Assembly: GCF_004770045.1 (NCBI RefSeq)
Contig: NZ_RQFO01000009.1
Span: 124,001-188,000 of the forward strand
Length of the DNA stretch: 64,000 bases
Origin: Leptospira montravelensis
Lineage (GTDB): Bacteria > Spirochaetota > Leptospiria > Leptospirales > Leptospiraceae
Direction: 5' to 3'
Positions within the stretch are counted from its first letter, which is position 1; every line of letters starts with the position of its first letter. Position numbers and translations under genes: made by a program. Below the pieces are notes generated by a model. The model worked only from the letters and a program-made list of their open reading frames with translations. It was not told the origin of the DNA and did not search any database. This document shows, one piece after another, positions 52,036-60,367 of the stretch.

Positions 52036-53072
52036 AATATCTAGGAATCAATATATTACTGGTAGCTTTATTATTTTCATGTAGAACCTTCGAACCCGTT
52101 GCCTATGAGCCACCGATTAAACCTGAACCAGTTGGAATATTTGCACCTAACACAGAATTACAAAAGTCAATTTTACTTGCGATTGGCAAAGTAAAAGGAT
52201 TGGAGTCTTTAGATGTAGATGCTGATGGAAATATTTATGGTGGAGATAAAGAAGGTCGTATTATACGGATCACTTTAAAAGGTGAAATAAAGACTATCGC
52301 AAAAACAGGTGGTCGACCTTTAGGAATCCAGTTTGATAAATTAGGGAATCTAATTATCGCGGATGCATACTGTGGACTATTATCATTAGATAAAACTGGA
52401 AAACTAACAGTTCTTGTTTCTGAATATAAGGGAGTCCCTTTTCGGTTTACTGATGATGTTGATATTGCTCAGGATGGAAAAATATATTTTTCCGATGCAT
52501 CGATTTATGAACAAAAAGAATACTTATATGATCTCTTGGAAGCAAAACCTTATGGACGAGTATTCGTTTATGATCCAAAAACGAAAGAGACGGAACTTCT
52601 TGCCGATGGATTGTATTTTGCCAATGGTATTGCTTTGTCTAAGAACGAAGATTTTCTCCTTGTGAATGAAACATATCGTTATAAGGTCACTAAACTTTGG
52701 TTAAAAGGTTCTAAAAAAGGAACTAAAGAAACCGTAATTGAAAACCTACCAGGTTTCCCTGATAATATCACTAGAAACGAAAATGGAGAATTTTGGGTGG
52801 CATTGTTTACTGTTAGAAATGACAGAATGGATCATATGCATCCATCCCCAGTTGTAAAAAAGATGATTTCTTTTCTTCCAAAATTCCTTTGGCCAAAGGC
52901 AGAACCTTATGGTTATGCACTCAAGATGGACGGGAATGGTAAAGTAATTATGACCTTACAAGATCCAGGTGGAGAACACCTAAAAGAAGTTACTAGTGTG
53001 ATTGAAAAGAAAAGACAATTGTATATTGGTAGTCTCTACAATGACCGCGTAGGAATTTACGTTTTACCTTAG
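52032..53072 (+). CDS. SMP-30/strictosidine-synthase-like propeller lipoprotein
   Basis: The 346-residue protein has a lipobox ending at Cys17 (VALLFSC). The rest is a six-blade propeller: GLESLDVDADGNIYGGD, TGGRPLGIQFDKLGNLIIAD, FANGIALSKNEDFLLVNET, PDNITRNENGEFWVAL. The set matches the strictosidine-synthase-like/APMAP branch, which includes esterases and lactonases. Enzymatic activity is not assured. It overlaps the acyltransferase gene by 4 nt and ends the twelve-gene run. Confidence 0.86.
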   Translation: MKYLGINILLVALLFSCRTFEPVAYEPPIKPEPVGIFAPNTELQKSILLAIGKVKGLESLDVDADGNIYGGDKEGRIIRITLKGEIKTIAKTGGRPLGIQFDKLGNLIIADAYCGLLSLDKTGKLTVLVSEYKGVPFRFTDDVDIAQDGKIYFSDASIYEQKEYLYDLLEAKPYGRVFVYDPKTKETELLADGLYFANGIALSKNEDFLLVNETYRYKVTKLWLKGSKKGTKETVIENLPGFPDNITRNENGEFWVALFTVRNDRMDHMHPSPVVKKMISFLPKFLWPKAEPYGYALKMDGNGKVIMTLQDPGGEHLKEVTSVIEKKRQLYIGSLYNDRVGIYVLP

Positions 53073-53116
53073 AATATTTGATCATTGGTAGTCTAAAAAG
53101 AAAAATAAAACTAATT

Positions 53117-53147
53117 ACCTTAACTTAGTGTTAACATTTGTTAAGGT
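53117..53147. terminator. Inverted repeat between convergent genes
   Basis: ACCTTAAC (53117-53124) and GTTAAGGT (53140-53147) form an 8-bp stem with 15 nt between, itself containing GTTAAC. It reaches the stop codon of the beta-helix gene. T runs are weak on both strands; a bidirectional terminator is possible. Confidence 0.35.
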
Positions 53148-56100
53148 GTGCAAACTAATTCGTATTCGATTGCACCAAGACTCACGGCACCATCAGCACC
53201 AGGCCTTGTTCCGTTACCATTAAAACTATCTGCTAAAATACTGTTTGTCGATTTTGTAATCAAACATGATGTAGTAGATGTTGGTGTGTAATTTGCTGTG
53301 GTACCAAAGTTGGAAACAAAATTCGGATTTAAGTTTAAATTATTTCCAAAATTTCCTAAAACACCGAGAGGTGAGACACATACAGCAGTAGATGGGATTC
53401 CTCCCCCACAAAGATCTGTATAGTTCATGCTATTCTGAAAAACAAATGTTGCACAGTTATAAAAAACATTGTATTTGATCGCAGTTTGAAGACCTGATCC
53501 AGAATTTAAGATACATGCATTTCCCGCTGAATTATCGACTAATAACAAAACATTATTTTGAATATCTGCAGCGCTCGATAAAGCTTTGATAAATATAGGT
53601 GCTTCCTTTCCCGCTATAGCCGTGGTTCCACTGCTTATCGTGTTATGATAAATCCTTAAACCAGAAAACATGGAAACTAATTCAATACCATATGCAAGTT
53701 GGCTACTTGTTCCATTTTGTATCCAATTGTTAGCGACTAGTGCATTGGAAGGAGTATCCAAATTGATACCAGCAATAGAGGTCGATGTAGTCGTACCTGT
53801 GGCTGTTCCGGTCCTAATATAATTGCCTCTGATCCGAGATGTAGCGCTAATACTATTGACTTTAATACCATAAGCGTTTGCGGATGCTGTTGAAGTAGCA
53901 TTCGCTCCTTCTATGGTATTATTTTCTAAAATAGAAGTCCCCCCGCTACTAATATAAACGCCAGCCGCCGCCGCTGAACCTGTTGTATTGACAGCATTTC
54001 CAACATTGATTACATTTTTTCGAATTACATGTCCACCTGTAAGGTACAATCCATAGGATCCAGCAACTCCATTGGTTGTAGTGATGATATTCCCTTGTGT
54101 GGTGGAACCAATCTCAATAGCGGAGTTTACTTGGATGCGAATTCCAATAGAATTATTTCCAGCACCAGACTTTAAAATATTTCCCGCTAGTGTTCCATTA
54201 GAACCGGCACTTGCACCTGAATTGACTTCAAATGCAATACTATCAGTTGTGGATGTTAAACTCAGATCTTTACTGAGTATGATGTTTCCAGTAATATTGG
54301 ATACCGTGATGGTGGAGGGCCCAACATATTGCACTCCTTTTGATTTCACACCGCCAAGAGTCGAATCTCCTCCCGAAATAGCATTGAGTAGGAGAATCGG
54401 GGAAATGGGAAAAGAGGAAGTCATATACAATCCGATGGATTCACAGCTAGCCAAAGTACATTTTCCTCCATCAACTAAATTTTTAACCAGTAGAGGATTG
54501 CTGTTGATGGAACTAACACCATAAGAGCCGCTGATTCCCGTTCCAGCATCAATTGCATTATTAATAAGTCTCACCTTTGCAGTGGAATCTAATAACACTC
54601 CTGCCATATAAGGAGCTGTATTGGGTCCTGATTTAATGAAAAATCCAGAAACGGTTGTATCATTAACAATAGTAACATCGCCTACTAATGCAGCGCAAGG
54701 AGCCACTTGAGTTGAAGTACTACAACTTGCAGGTGTTGCGATCATTAAAATTTGAGAACTATGTGAGTCTGGATCCCAAGTTCCAAAATTAGATCCAGCT
54801 ACATAACCTCCGTAAAGTGAAACACCATTAGTAAGCTGAATTTTATCACCAATTACAGTCGAATCGTACCACCCACCTTCTACAAGAACAGCACAATCAA
54901 AAGTAGGGCAACCTACTAAATCATTGATTGCTTCTTGGATATTACGTTTGGGTGTGGAAGTTGTTAGACCATCAAAGAAATCATTCCCACTAATTTGAGA
55001 CACATAACGAATGGTTGACGGAACCAAATAGGGAATATTGACAGTGGTGGATAAAGGTTGTCCGCTGTTACTTATACAATTTAATGTAAGAGTGCTATTA
55101 CCATATACCCAGGAATCTGTGGGTGCAGGGGAAACTGTGAGTGTATCATCTGTGATGCTAGTTGTGGACAGTGCAAAAAGCACAGGAATCCCTAAGTTAG
55201 TGTTGAGCCCTGAAGAACCTGTACAACTTCCAACATTGATGGCAGCAGAAAATTGCAAACGAATACTTTCCGTTGGTTGTAAAATACCACCTAATGAAGG
55301 GTTAACATTTAACATACTAAAACAATTTGCTGTAACTGTGATGGATGTGGTAACAACTCCCGTAGAACTAGAAAGCACACATTGGTGGTTTGTGGGTTGA
55401 GAAGCAACTTGTAAGTTATAAGTATTATTGATTACAACATCTGTAGGAAACATATGGGTTCCATTGGATGTTATAGTTAGGAGTTCTGAATTATTATTTC
55501 GTATCGCTAATGTTCCTGAAGACAAACCCACAACATTCACTTCAATTGGAAATGCAGTCGAAGTACAAACAATATTGATATTAGTTATATCTGCACCGGC
55601 GATTACGCCAACACCATTGGTGGTCACACAGTTTTGCACAGGATGGTTAGGTTGGGTTGTCACAGATACGTTGTAAGATGTTCCATCCAAATAGGTTTGT
55701 GTAAAAGCAAAGGTTCCGGAAGCAACGGCCACACTCAATGTGGCACCATCAAATGAGTTGGTAAGAATTAGCCCTGTGATTCCAGAAAGGCCAGTGATTG
55801 TACCTGAAAGTGTATAACGCAAAGGATCACAATTTACTATGATAGAGTCGATGTTTCCATGTCCGACAACACCTGTTCCTCCACTGACAGAACATGTTTG
55901 AGTGGGGAGAGTGGGTTGTGTTTGGATGGAAACGTTAAAGTTATTTCCTGTACTAAGAACCGTAGAAAAATCATATTTCCCATCTGCATTTATAGTGAGG
56001 GATTCGGTTCCTGAATTTAGATTTACGACCAGTCCTGTGCCAAGAAGACCAGAGACAGTAAAAGAAATTTTGAATGGTCCTGATGGACCAGAATTTGTTA

Positions 56101-56221
56101 AACTATTGAATTGAAGAAAGTCTGTGACTGATTGTAAAAAACTTTTAGAAAGACTGGGAATACAAGCCTGGAATAAAAATGTGGGGATTAAAATTGAATT
56201 CCTTAAAAATTTTCCAAACAT
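53141..56221 (-). CDS. Large lipoprotein with three N-terminal repeats and a beta-helix
   Basis: The 1026-residue protein has a lipobox-like LFQAC in the first 20 residues. Three tandem repeats of about 80-88 residues follow (about 50-300): each has a GL-type strand, a turn with NG or DG, YNV or FNV, a QP element, and a Cys-containing end (SVSGGTGVV, TTNGVGVI, SSSTGVV). A linker and a DUF1565-like start (YVSQISGNDFFDG) then lead to a right-handed parallel beta-helix (about 400-960) rich in Asn, Gly, Ser and Thr. Likely surface-exposed, possibly adhesive; function is not shown. Confidence 0.85.
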   Translation of the reverse strand: MFGKFLRNSILIPTFLFQACIPSLSKSFLQSVTDFLQFNSLTNSGPSGPFKISFTVSGLLGTGLVVNLNSGTESLTINADGKYDFSTVLSTGNNFNVSIQTQPTLPTQTCSVSGGTGVVGHGNIDSIIVNCDPLRYTLSGTITGLSGITGLILTNSFDGATLSVAVASGTFAFTQTYLDGTSYNVSVTTQPNHPVQNCVTTNGVGVIAGADITNINIVCTSTAFPIEVNVVGLSSGTLAIRNNNSELLTITSNGTHMFPTDVVINNTYNLQVASQPTNHQCVLSSSTGVVTTSITVTANCFSMLNVNPSLGGILQPTESIRLQFSAAINVGSCTGSSGLNTNLGIPVLFALSTTSITDDTLTVSPAPTDSWVYGNSTLTLNCISNSGQPLSTTVNIPYLVPSTIRYVSQISGNDFFDGLTTSTPKRNIQEAINDLVGCPTFDCAVLVEGGWYDSTVIGDKIQLTNGVSLYGGYVAGSNFGTWDPDSHSSQILMIATPASCSTSTQVAPCAALVGDVTIVNDTTVSGFFIKSGPNTAPYMAGVLLDSTAKVRLINNAIDAGTGISGSYGVSSINSNPLLVKNLVDGGKCTLASCESIGLYMTSSFPISPILLLNAISGGDSTLGGVKSKGVQYVGPSTITVSNITGNIILSKDLSLTSTTDSIAFEVNSGASAGSNGTLAGNILKSGAGNNSIGIRIQVNSAIEIGSTTQGNIITTTNGVAGSYGLYLTGGHVIRKNVINVGNAVNTTGSAAAAGVYISSGGTSILENNTIEGANATSTASANAYGIKVNSISATSRIRGNYIRTGTATGTTTSTSIAGINLDTPSNALVANNWIQNGTSSQLAYGIELVSMFSGLRIYHNTISSGTTAIAGKEAPIFIKALSSAADIQNNVLLLVDNSAGNACILNSGSGLQTAIKYNVFYNCATFVFQNSMNYTDLCGGGIPSTAVCVSPLGVLGNFGNNLNLNPNFVSNFGTTANYTPTSTTSCLITKSTNSILADSFNGNGTRPGADGAVSLGAIEYELVCTP

Positions 56222-56310
56222 ACTTTATCTCTCTATTCAATACAACAACTGAAAGGCCAAAAGATTGTCATTTTATTTACGTCTAAAAAAATAAAAGTAG
56301 GGGAAAATCC

Positions 56311-56937
56311 GTGGATTTTAGTTTTTCTTATTACATCGGTCTTGCCGGCATCATGGTATTTACGATATCCGGTGCTCTTTCTGCTTTGGAACATAAAGAC
56401 CACCATCACGATTTATTTAGTGTTTTCTTTACAGGTTTTATCACAGCCATTGGTGGAGGGACTTTAAGAGACATTACACTTGGAAATTATCCTGTCTCTT
56501 GGGTAAGAGATGAAAATATTCTTTGGGCCATATTTATAGGGTTTTTACTTGTGATACTTTTACCAGGGATACTCACAAAATTAAAGGATGAATTATTTCT
56601 TTTTGATACATTAGGAATCGGAATTTATACAGTGCTTGGTACAAGGATTGCGTTAGATCATGGAGTAAACTTTTTTGCTTCTGCCCTCCTTGGTATGATC
56701 TCTGCGATTTTTGGTGGAGTCATTCGTGACACACTCATGAATGAAGTTCCCTTTATATTTAGAAAGGAAATTTATGCTACTGCTTGTTTGGCGGGATCTG
56801 TTTTGTATATTTTGCTAAATATATGGAACGTAAATGCTAATTGGAATCTAGTCATTTCCGCAAGTATAGTTGTCGGAATTCGTGTTGTGGCGGTTCGATA
56901 TAATTTGGGTCTGCCTAAGATTAAACTTTTTGAATAA
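56311..56937 (+). CDS. TRIC-type (YicG/UPF0126) small membrane channel
   Basis: The 208-residue protein with GTG start has seven helices in two repeats. Each repeat holds the family's Gly-rich kinked helix and Arg-Asp: AIGGGTLRDITLGNYPVSW (about 51-69) and AIFGGVIRDTLMNEVPFIF (about 131-149). Bacterial TRIC homologues are trimeric monovalent cation channels; related YadS/YicG may transport glycine. It is a single gene with a RBS-like AGGGG 8 nt upstream. Confidence 0.92.
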   Translation: MDFSFSYYIGLAGIMVFTISGALSALEHKDHHHDLFSVFFTGFITAIGGGTLRDITLGNYPVSWVRDENILWAIFIGFLLVILLPGILTKLKDELFLFDTLGIGIYTVLGTRIALDHGVNFFASALLGMISAIFGGVIRDTLMNEVPFIFRKEIYATACLAGSVLYILLNIWNVNANWNLVISASIVVGIRVVAVRYNLGLPKIKLFE

Positions 56938-56986
56938 TTAGTACACAAACGTAGTAAAATAAAGGATTAAAATCATTTTTGGTTAG

Positions 56987-57091
56987 GTACTTGTCGCAGG
57001 ATTTCTATGTTTCGCAATTTTATTGTTAAACGCTTGCACTAGTAAAATCTTTACATGTGATGGAATAGAAGTGTCTTCACAAAAAATATAG
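56987..57091 (+). pseudogene. Possible remnant of a small lipoprotein gene
   Basis: This frame reads as a lipoprotein leader, GFLCFAILLLNAC, followed by TSKIFTCDGIEVSSQKI and a stop. No start codon lies between the in-frame TAG at 56984 and the leader, while an adjacent frame reads KSFLVRYL just upstream, so a frameshift may have broken the gene. It could also be chance. The remaining 197-nt gap shows only a GGGGTTTCCCC mini-hairpin at about 57095. Confidence 0.3.
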
Positions 57092-57134
57092 ATTGGGGTT
57101 TCCCCGTAGACACTGGTTCGTTACTTGAGGTTAT

Positions 57135-58655
57135 ATGGCAAGTCCCAAGGCTGTCACATTAGAATACAAACAAGAGTTAGGTCTACATACTAATATTGAT
57201 GATATTAATCATCCTATATCCGAAAATTCACCTTTCCATTTTAAATTTTTTCAGATAACTGATGAGGTAGAAAATACCTTATATCAAGTTTTAGATCGAT
57301 TTTTATTACAACTTGATCTAATCATTGTTAGAGATTCAGTTCTTGCGGCAGTAAAAGAAACTGTAACAAATGCAGTCAAAGCAAATGCAAAACGAGTTTT
57401 TTTTAAAAATAGAGCTAGTAATATAGAAGATGAAGCTGAATACCAAGCAGGTATTGCTGAATTCAAAAAAACATATCTAGAAAACCGTGAATTAATCGAA
57501 GATTCACTTCAAAGAAACAACTTCGGGGTATTTGTTTCTTTTATTCATAATAAAAGTTTGATGCGAATTCGAATTATGAATAATGTCCAACTCACTGCGG
57601 CTGAATCAGCTAGAATCAAAGAAAGAATCGATAAAGCAAAAACATACAATGATTTGGCAGATGCATTTGTTGATATGTCAAGTGAACAAGAAGGTGCAGG
57701 TCTTGGTCTTATCATGACTTTAATGATGTTACGTAACGATGGTTTAGGAGATTCTGCATTTAAATTTGAATCCGGTGAAAACAAAACTGTCTTTATGATT
57801 GATATTCCGTCTAAGGTCTCCAAAGAAAACCAACAGTTAGAAAAAATTGACCATATTGTATCACAAATTGACAATTTACCTACATTTCCAAAAGCAATCA
57901 AAGACATCCAAGATGCGATTGATAAACCAAACTCAAGTATTGGAACCATAGCTGAAATGATCAAAAGAGATATTGCTTTATCAGCGAATATTCTCAAACT
58001 TTCCAATTCTGCTGCCTTCAGACGCGGAGGAAGAGTTGAAAGTTTGGATCGGGCGATCCAACTCATTGGTCTAAAAGAATTACAAACATTGTTATACAGT
58101 CTTGGAACAAAACAAATGTTAGAAGATAAATTTCCTGCTTTTACCGCTATTTGGGAAAAATCAAATGAGTCTGCATTTTATTGTAAAGCCATTGGACAAA
58201 AGATGGGTATGAACAAAACAGACTTGAGTAATTTAATTGCCGCATCTTTATTACATGATATTGGAGAAATTCTGCTTTTATCTTTTGACCAAAATCATAT
58301 GACAAAAATTAAAACTTATTCAAATTCTAGGGAAATTGCATCCACTATTAGCTTGGAAGAGTCTGCCATAGGAATCACTCATTCAAAGTTAGGTGCTATG
58401 GTTGGAGAAAAATGGAATTTCCCCATTTTATACACTAAAGCTATGGAATTTCATCATAGACCTCTTCTTGTCGATGATGTATATGCGGATATAGTATACC
58501 CTATTTATCTAAGTGATATGATGATTTCAATTAATGCAAAAGAAGCAAAATCATCGGAAATTTCTGCGGAAATCCTAAAAGTATGTAAATTCCAAACAAA
58601 ATCGGAATTTGATTCGTTTCGTACAAAAATCAGAGAACAGTTTTTAACTTACTAG
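57135..58655 (+). CDS. HATPase-like domain fused to HDOD domain
   Basis: The 506-residue protein combines an N-terminal GHKL ATPase-like domain (about 50-235) with VKETVTNAVKANAKRVFF as N box, and GAGLGLIMTLMMLRNDGLG with NKTVFMIDIP as G boxes, with a HDOD domain (about 245-440). HDOD motifs seen: PTFPKAIKDIQDAI, LSANILKLSNSAAF, SLDRAIQLIGLKELQ, and SLLHDIGEIL. HDOD domains generally lack nuclease or phosphodiesterase activity and mediate signalling. No phosphoacceptor His domain is present, so the ATPase could be RsbW-like or degenerate. It ends 10 nt from the convergent msrA. Confidence 0.85.
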   Translation: MASPKAVTLEYKQELGLHTNIDDINHPISENSPFHFKFFQITDEVENTLYQVLDRFLLQLDLIIVRDSVLAAVKETVTNAVKANAKRVFFKNRASNIEDEAEYQAGIAEFKKTYLENRELIEDSLQRNNFGVFVSFIHNKSLMRIRIMNNVQLTAAESARIKERIDKAKTYNDLADAFVDMSSEQEGAGLGLIMTLMMLRNDGLGDSAFKFESGENKTVFMIDIPSKVSKENQQLEKIDHIVSQIDNLPTFPKAIKDIQDAIDKPNSSIGTIAEMIKRDIALSANILKLSNSAAFRRGGRVESLDRAIQLIGLKELQTLLYSLGTKQMLEDKFPAFTAIWEKSNESAFYCKAIGQKMGMNKTDLSNLIAASLLHDIGEILLLSFDQNHMTKIKTYSNSREIASTISLEESAIGITHSKLGAMVGEKWNFPILYTKAMEFHHRPLLVDDVYADIVYPIYLSDMMISINAKEAKSSEISAEILKVCKFQTKSEFDSFRTKIREQFLTY

Positions 58656-58665
58656 AATATTAAAT

Positions 58666-59370
58666 TTAATTCGTTTTCCTTTTAGATTGAACATATGAAT
58701 CATATCGTGTTTTGAATTCTTGGTATCTCGGAATAGACACTGCCTTCACGTATGACTGGTCTGGATGATTTTGTATAAAATTTTGATGATAATCTTCTGC
58801 TTTGTAAAATTCTTTTAACTCTTTAATTTCTGTCACTATCGGATTTTTCCAAATCTGTCTTTCAACTATTTCATTTTGAATTTTTTTTGCCATCTTTAGC
58901 TCTTCGTCAGAAGAATAAAAAAGTATCGATCGATAGGAAGATCCTTCATCGGGACCTTGTTTGTTAATAGTTGTTGGATCATGGGAGAGAAAAAAAATCC
59001 TACATAATTCCATATAATCAATCTTAGTTGGATCATAATAAACGAGAACCGTTTCCGCATGACCTGTTGTTTCAGTATTTACCAATTCATAATTAGGGTT
59101 TTGGGTATGTCCTCCCGCGTAACCTGAAATAACATCGATCACACCTGGTACTGATTCAAAGATATGTTCAGAACACCAAAAACATCCTTCTGCAAATGCT
59201 GCTATTTTTTGTCCTGGTTCTGGTTGTAGGGAGATTTTTTGGACTTTAGTTTCTTTGTCTGAAAAAAGGCTACATTGTCCTAAAAAGAAGGTTGTGATCA
59301 ATACAATCGCCACCAAACGCACAATAGGAGAAAAAAATCTTTGTTTTTTTGATTCAGATACCATGTCCAT
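58666..59370 (-). CDS. msrA: Peptide-methionine (S)-S-oxide reductase, membrane- or lipid-anchored
   Basis: The 234-residue MsrA has the active-site motif GCFWCSEHIFESVPGV with nucleophilic Cys at 63 and a second Cys at 66. VISGYAGGHTQNPNYE and the YHQNFIQNHPDQSYV end are typical. An N-terminal hydrophobic segment (about 14-33) ends in FFLGQC, so the enzyme may be a lipoprotein or anchored outside the cytoplasm, reducing oxidised envelope methionines. Standard cytosolic MsrA lacks such a leader. No msrB lies nearby. Confidence 0.92.
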   Translation of the reverse strand: MDMVSESKKQRFFSPIVRLVAIVLITTFFLGQCSLFSDKETKVQKISLQPEPGQKIAAFAEGCFWCSEHIFESVPGVIDVISGYAGGHTQNPNYELVNTETTGHAETVLVYYDPTKIDYMELCRIFFLSHDPTTINKQGPDEGSSYRSILFYSSDEELKMAKKIQNEIVERQIWKNPIVTEIKELKEFYKAEDYHQNFIQNHPDQSYVKAVSIPRYQEFKTRYDSYVQSKRKTN

Positions 59371-59421
59371 TAGATTGTTTTGGGAATGGTAACTGTCATA
59401 AAAATGTTAACGATTCAAGAT

Positions 59422-59949
59422 TTAAGGAGGTGTTACGTCTTTTTCATTGGGAAAATTTTCGGTAGGGGAGCCGTAATCTCTATCGGTTTCTCCCTTTCGG
59501 TAGATAAAAAAACTTCGGGAACTTGAAAAATTTGCCATTGGTTTGTGAAAGTTTTGTTTAATGAAATATCCCAAAATGACTGCTGAAAGGGAAGTAGTAT
59601 ATACCCAAGTTTCTGTTTGGTTACTATAACCAAAAATATAGGAACCTGAGAGAATTAAGGTTTGGCTTACTAACCAAACAGTAGTTCTGTTAAGAAGAAA
59701 CTTGTACCAACCAATTTCCGAAACTTGGTTCCTAATACCTTGTAACAAAATTCCGACTACAGGAATTCGAAGTAAAATACCTAATAAGCCAAAAACGACA
59801 ATAAAAATTAAAACTATCCAAATAGAAGAAAAGACCAGGTTCCACCAAAAAAGAAATTGGAGTGGTGCAATGATACTAGCTGGCCAAGAAAATTCGGTAG
59901 AAAAAAAATGTATTAATATCCAAAAGAATGTGAGATAAAAACCGAACAC
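59422..59949 (-). CDS. Unknown multi-pass membrane protein
   Basis: The 175-residue protein has about four hydrophobic helices: FYLTFFWILIHFF, WIVLIFIVVFGLLGILLRI, TTVWLVSQTLILSGSYIFG and TTSLSAVILGYFI. A hydrophilic C-terminal tail (FFIYRKGETDRDYGSPTE) follows. No known family is recognised. It is on the same strand as, and 52 nt downstream of, the TSUP gene and may belong to the sulfur cluster. Confidence 0.65.
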   Translation of the reverse strand: MFGFYLTFFWILIHFFSTEFSWPASIIAPLQFLFWWNLVFSSIWIVLIFIVVFGLLGILLRIPVVGILLQGIRNQVSEIGWYKFLLNRTTVWLVSQTLILSGSYIFGYSNQTETWVYTTSLSAVILGYFIKQNFHKPMANFSSSRSFFIYRKGETDRDYGSPTENFPNEKDVTPP

Positions 59950-60001
59950 GTGGAAATGGAAAATTTAATCAGAAGTTCCTGCAAGGAAAAATTTAATTAT
60001 T

Positions 60002-60367
60002 TTATTTTGGAAAAAAAACCATTTTTAAGCCAACTATCACTGTAAAGATCCCAAAAAAACGAGACAAAATGGTAGTGTCAATCTTTGATGCGGCACCAGC
60101 GCCAAATATACTCCCTAAGATAAACCCGGCACTTATAAAGGCAGCTGCAAAAACATTAGTTTCTCCTCTCGTATAATAGATATAAGCTGCAACGATTCCA
60201 ATTGGTGGAACCATAGCAGCCAAAGTAGTACCTTGCGCTAATTTTTGGTTAAAATCAAAAAAATATACGAGGGCGGGGACAAGTAGAATCCCCCCTCCAA
60301 TGCCAACTAATCCACCAAGAATTCCTGCACCTACACCTAACAATAAAAAAAGGATACCAATACTCAT
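60002..60367 (-). CDS. Half-size TSUP (TauE/SafE) sulfur-compound exporter subunit
   Basis: The 121-residue protein is one TSUP repeat with about four helices. The signature GILGGLVGIGGGILLVPALV lies at 13-33 (core GIGGG) and GTTLAAMVPPIGIVAAY at about 45-61. Full-length TSUP carriers have two such repeats and about 250 residues, so this unit probably dimerises. TSUP proteins in sulfide-oxidation operons export sulfite or thiosulfate. Its ATG overlaps the dioxygenase stop by 4 nt, which ties it to persulfide detoxification. Confidence 0.85.
   Translation of the reverse strand: MSIGILFLLLGVGAGILGGLVGIGGGILLVPALVYFFDFNQKLAQGTTLAAMVPPIGIVAAYIYYTRGETNVFAAAFISAGFILGSIFGAGAASKIDTTILSRFFGIFTVIVGLKMVFFPK

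Noticed and set aside
54072..55400. Open plus-strand frames of 120 and 150 residues opposite the beta-helix lipoprotein gene
   Set aside because: They are antisense shadows of the repetitive Ser/Thr/Asn-rich gene; no domain or ribosome site.
57094..57106. GGGGTTTCCCC mini-hairpin before the HATPase-HDOD gene
   Set aside because: Only a 4-bp stem with a 3-nt loop and no T run; too small to call a terminator or riboregulator.
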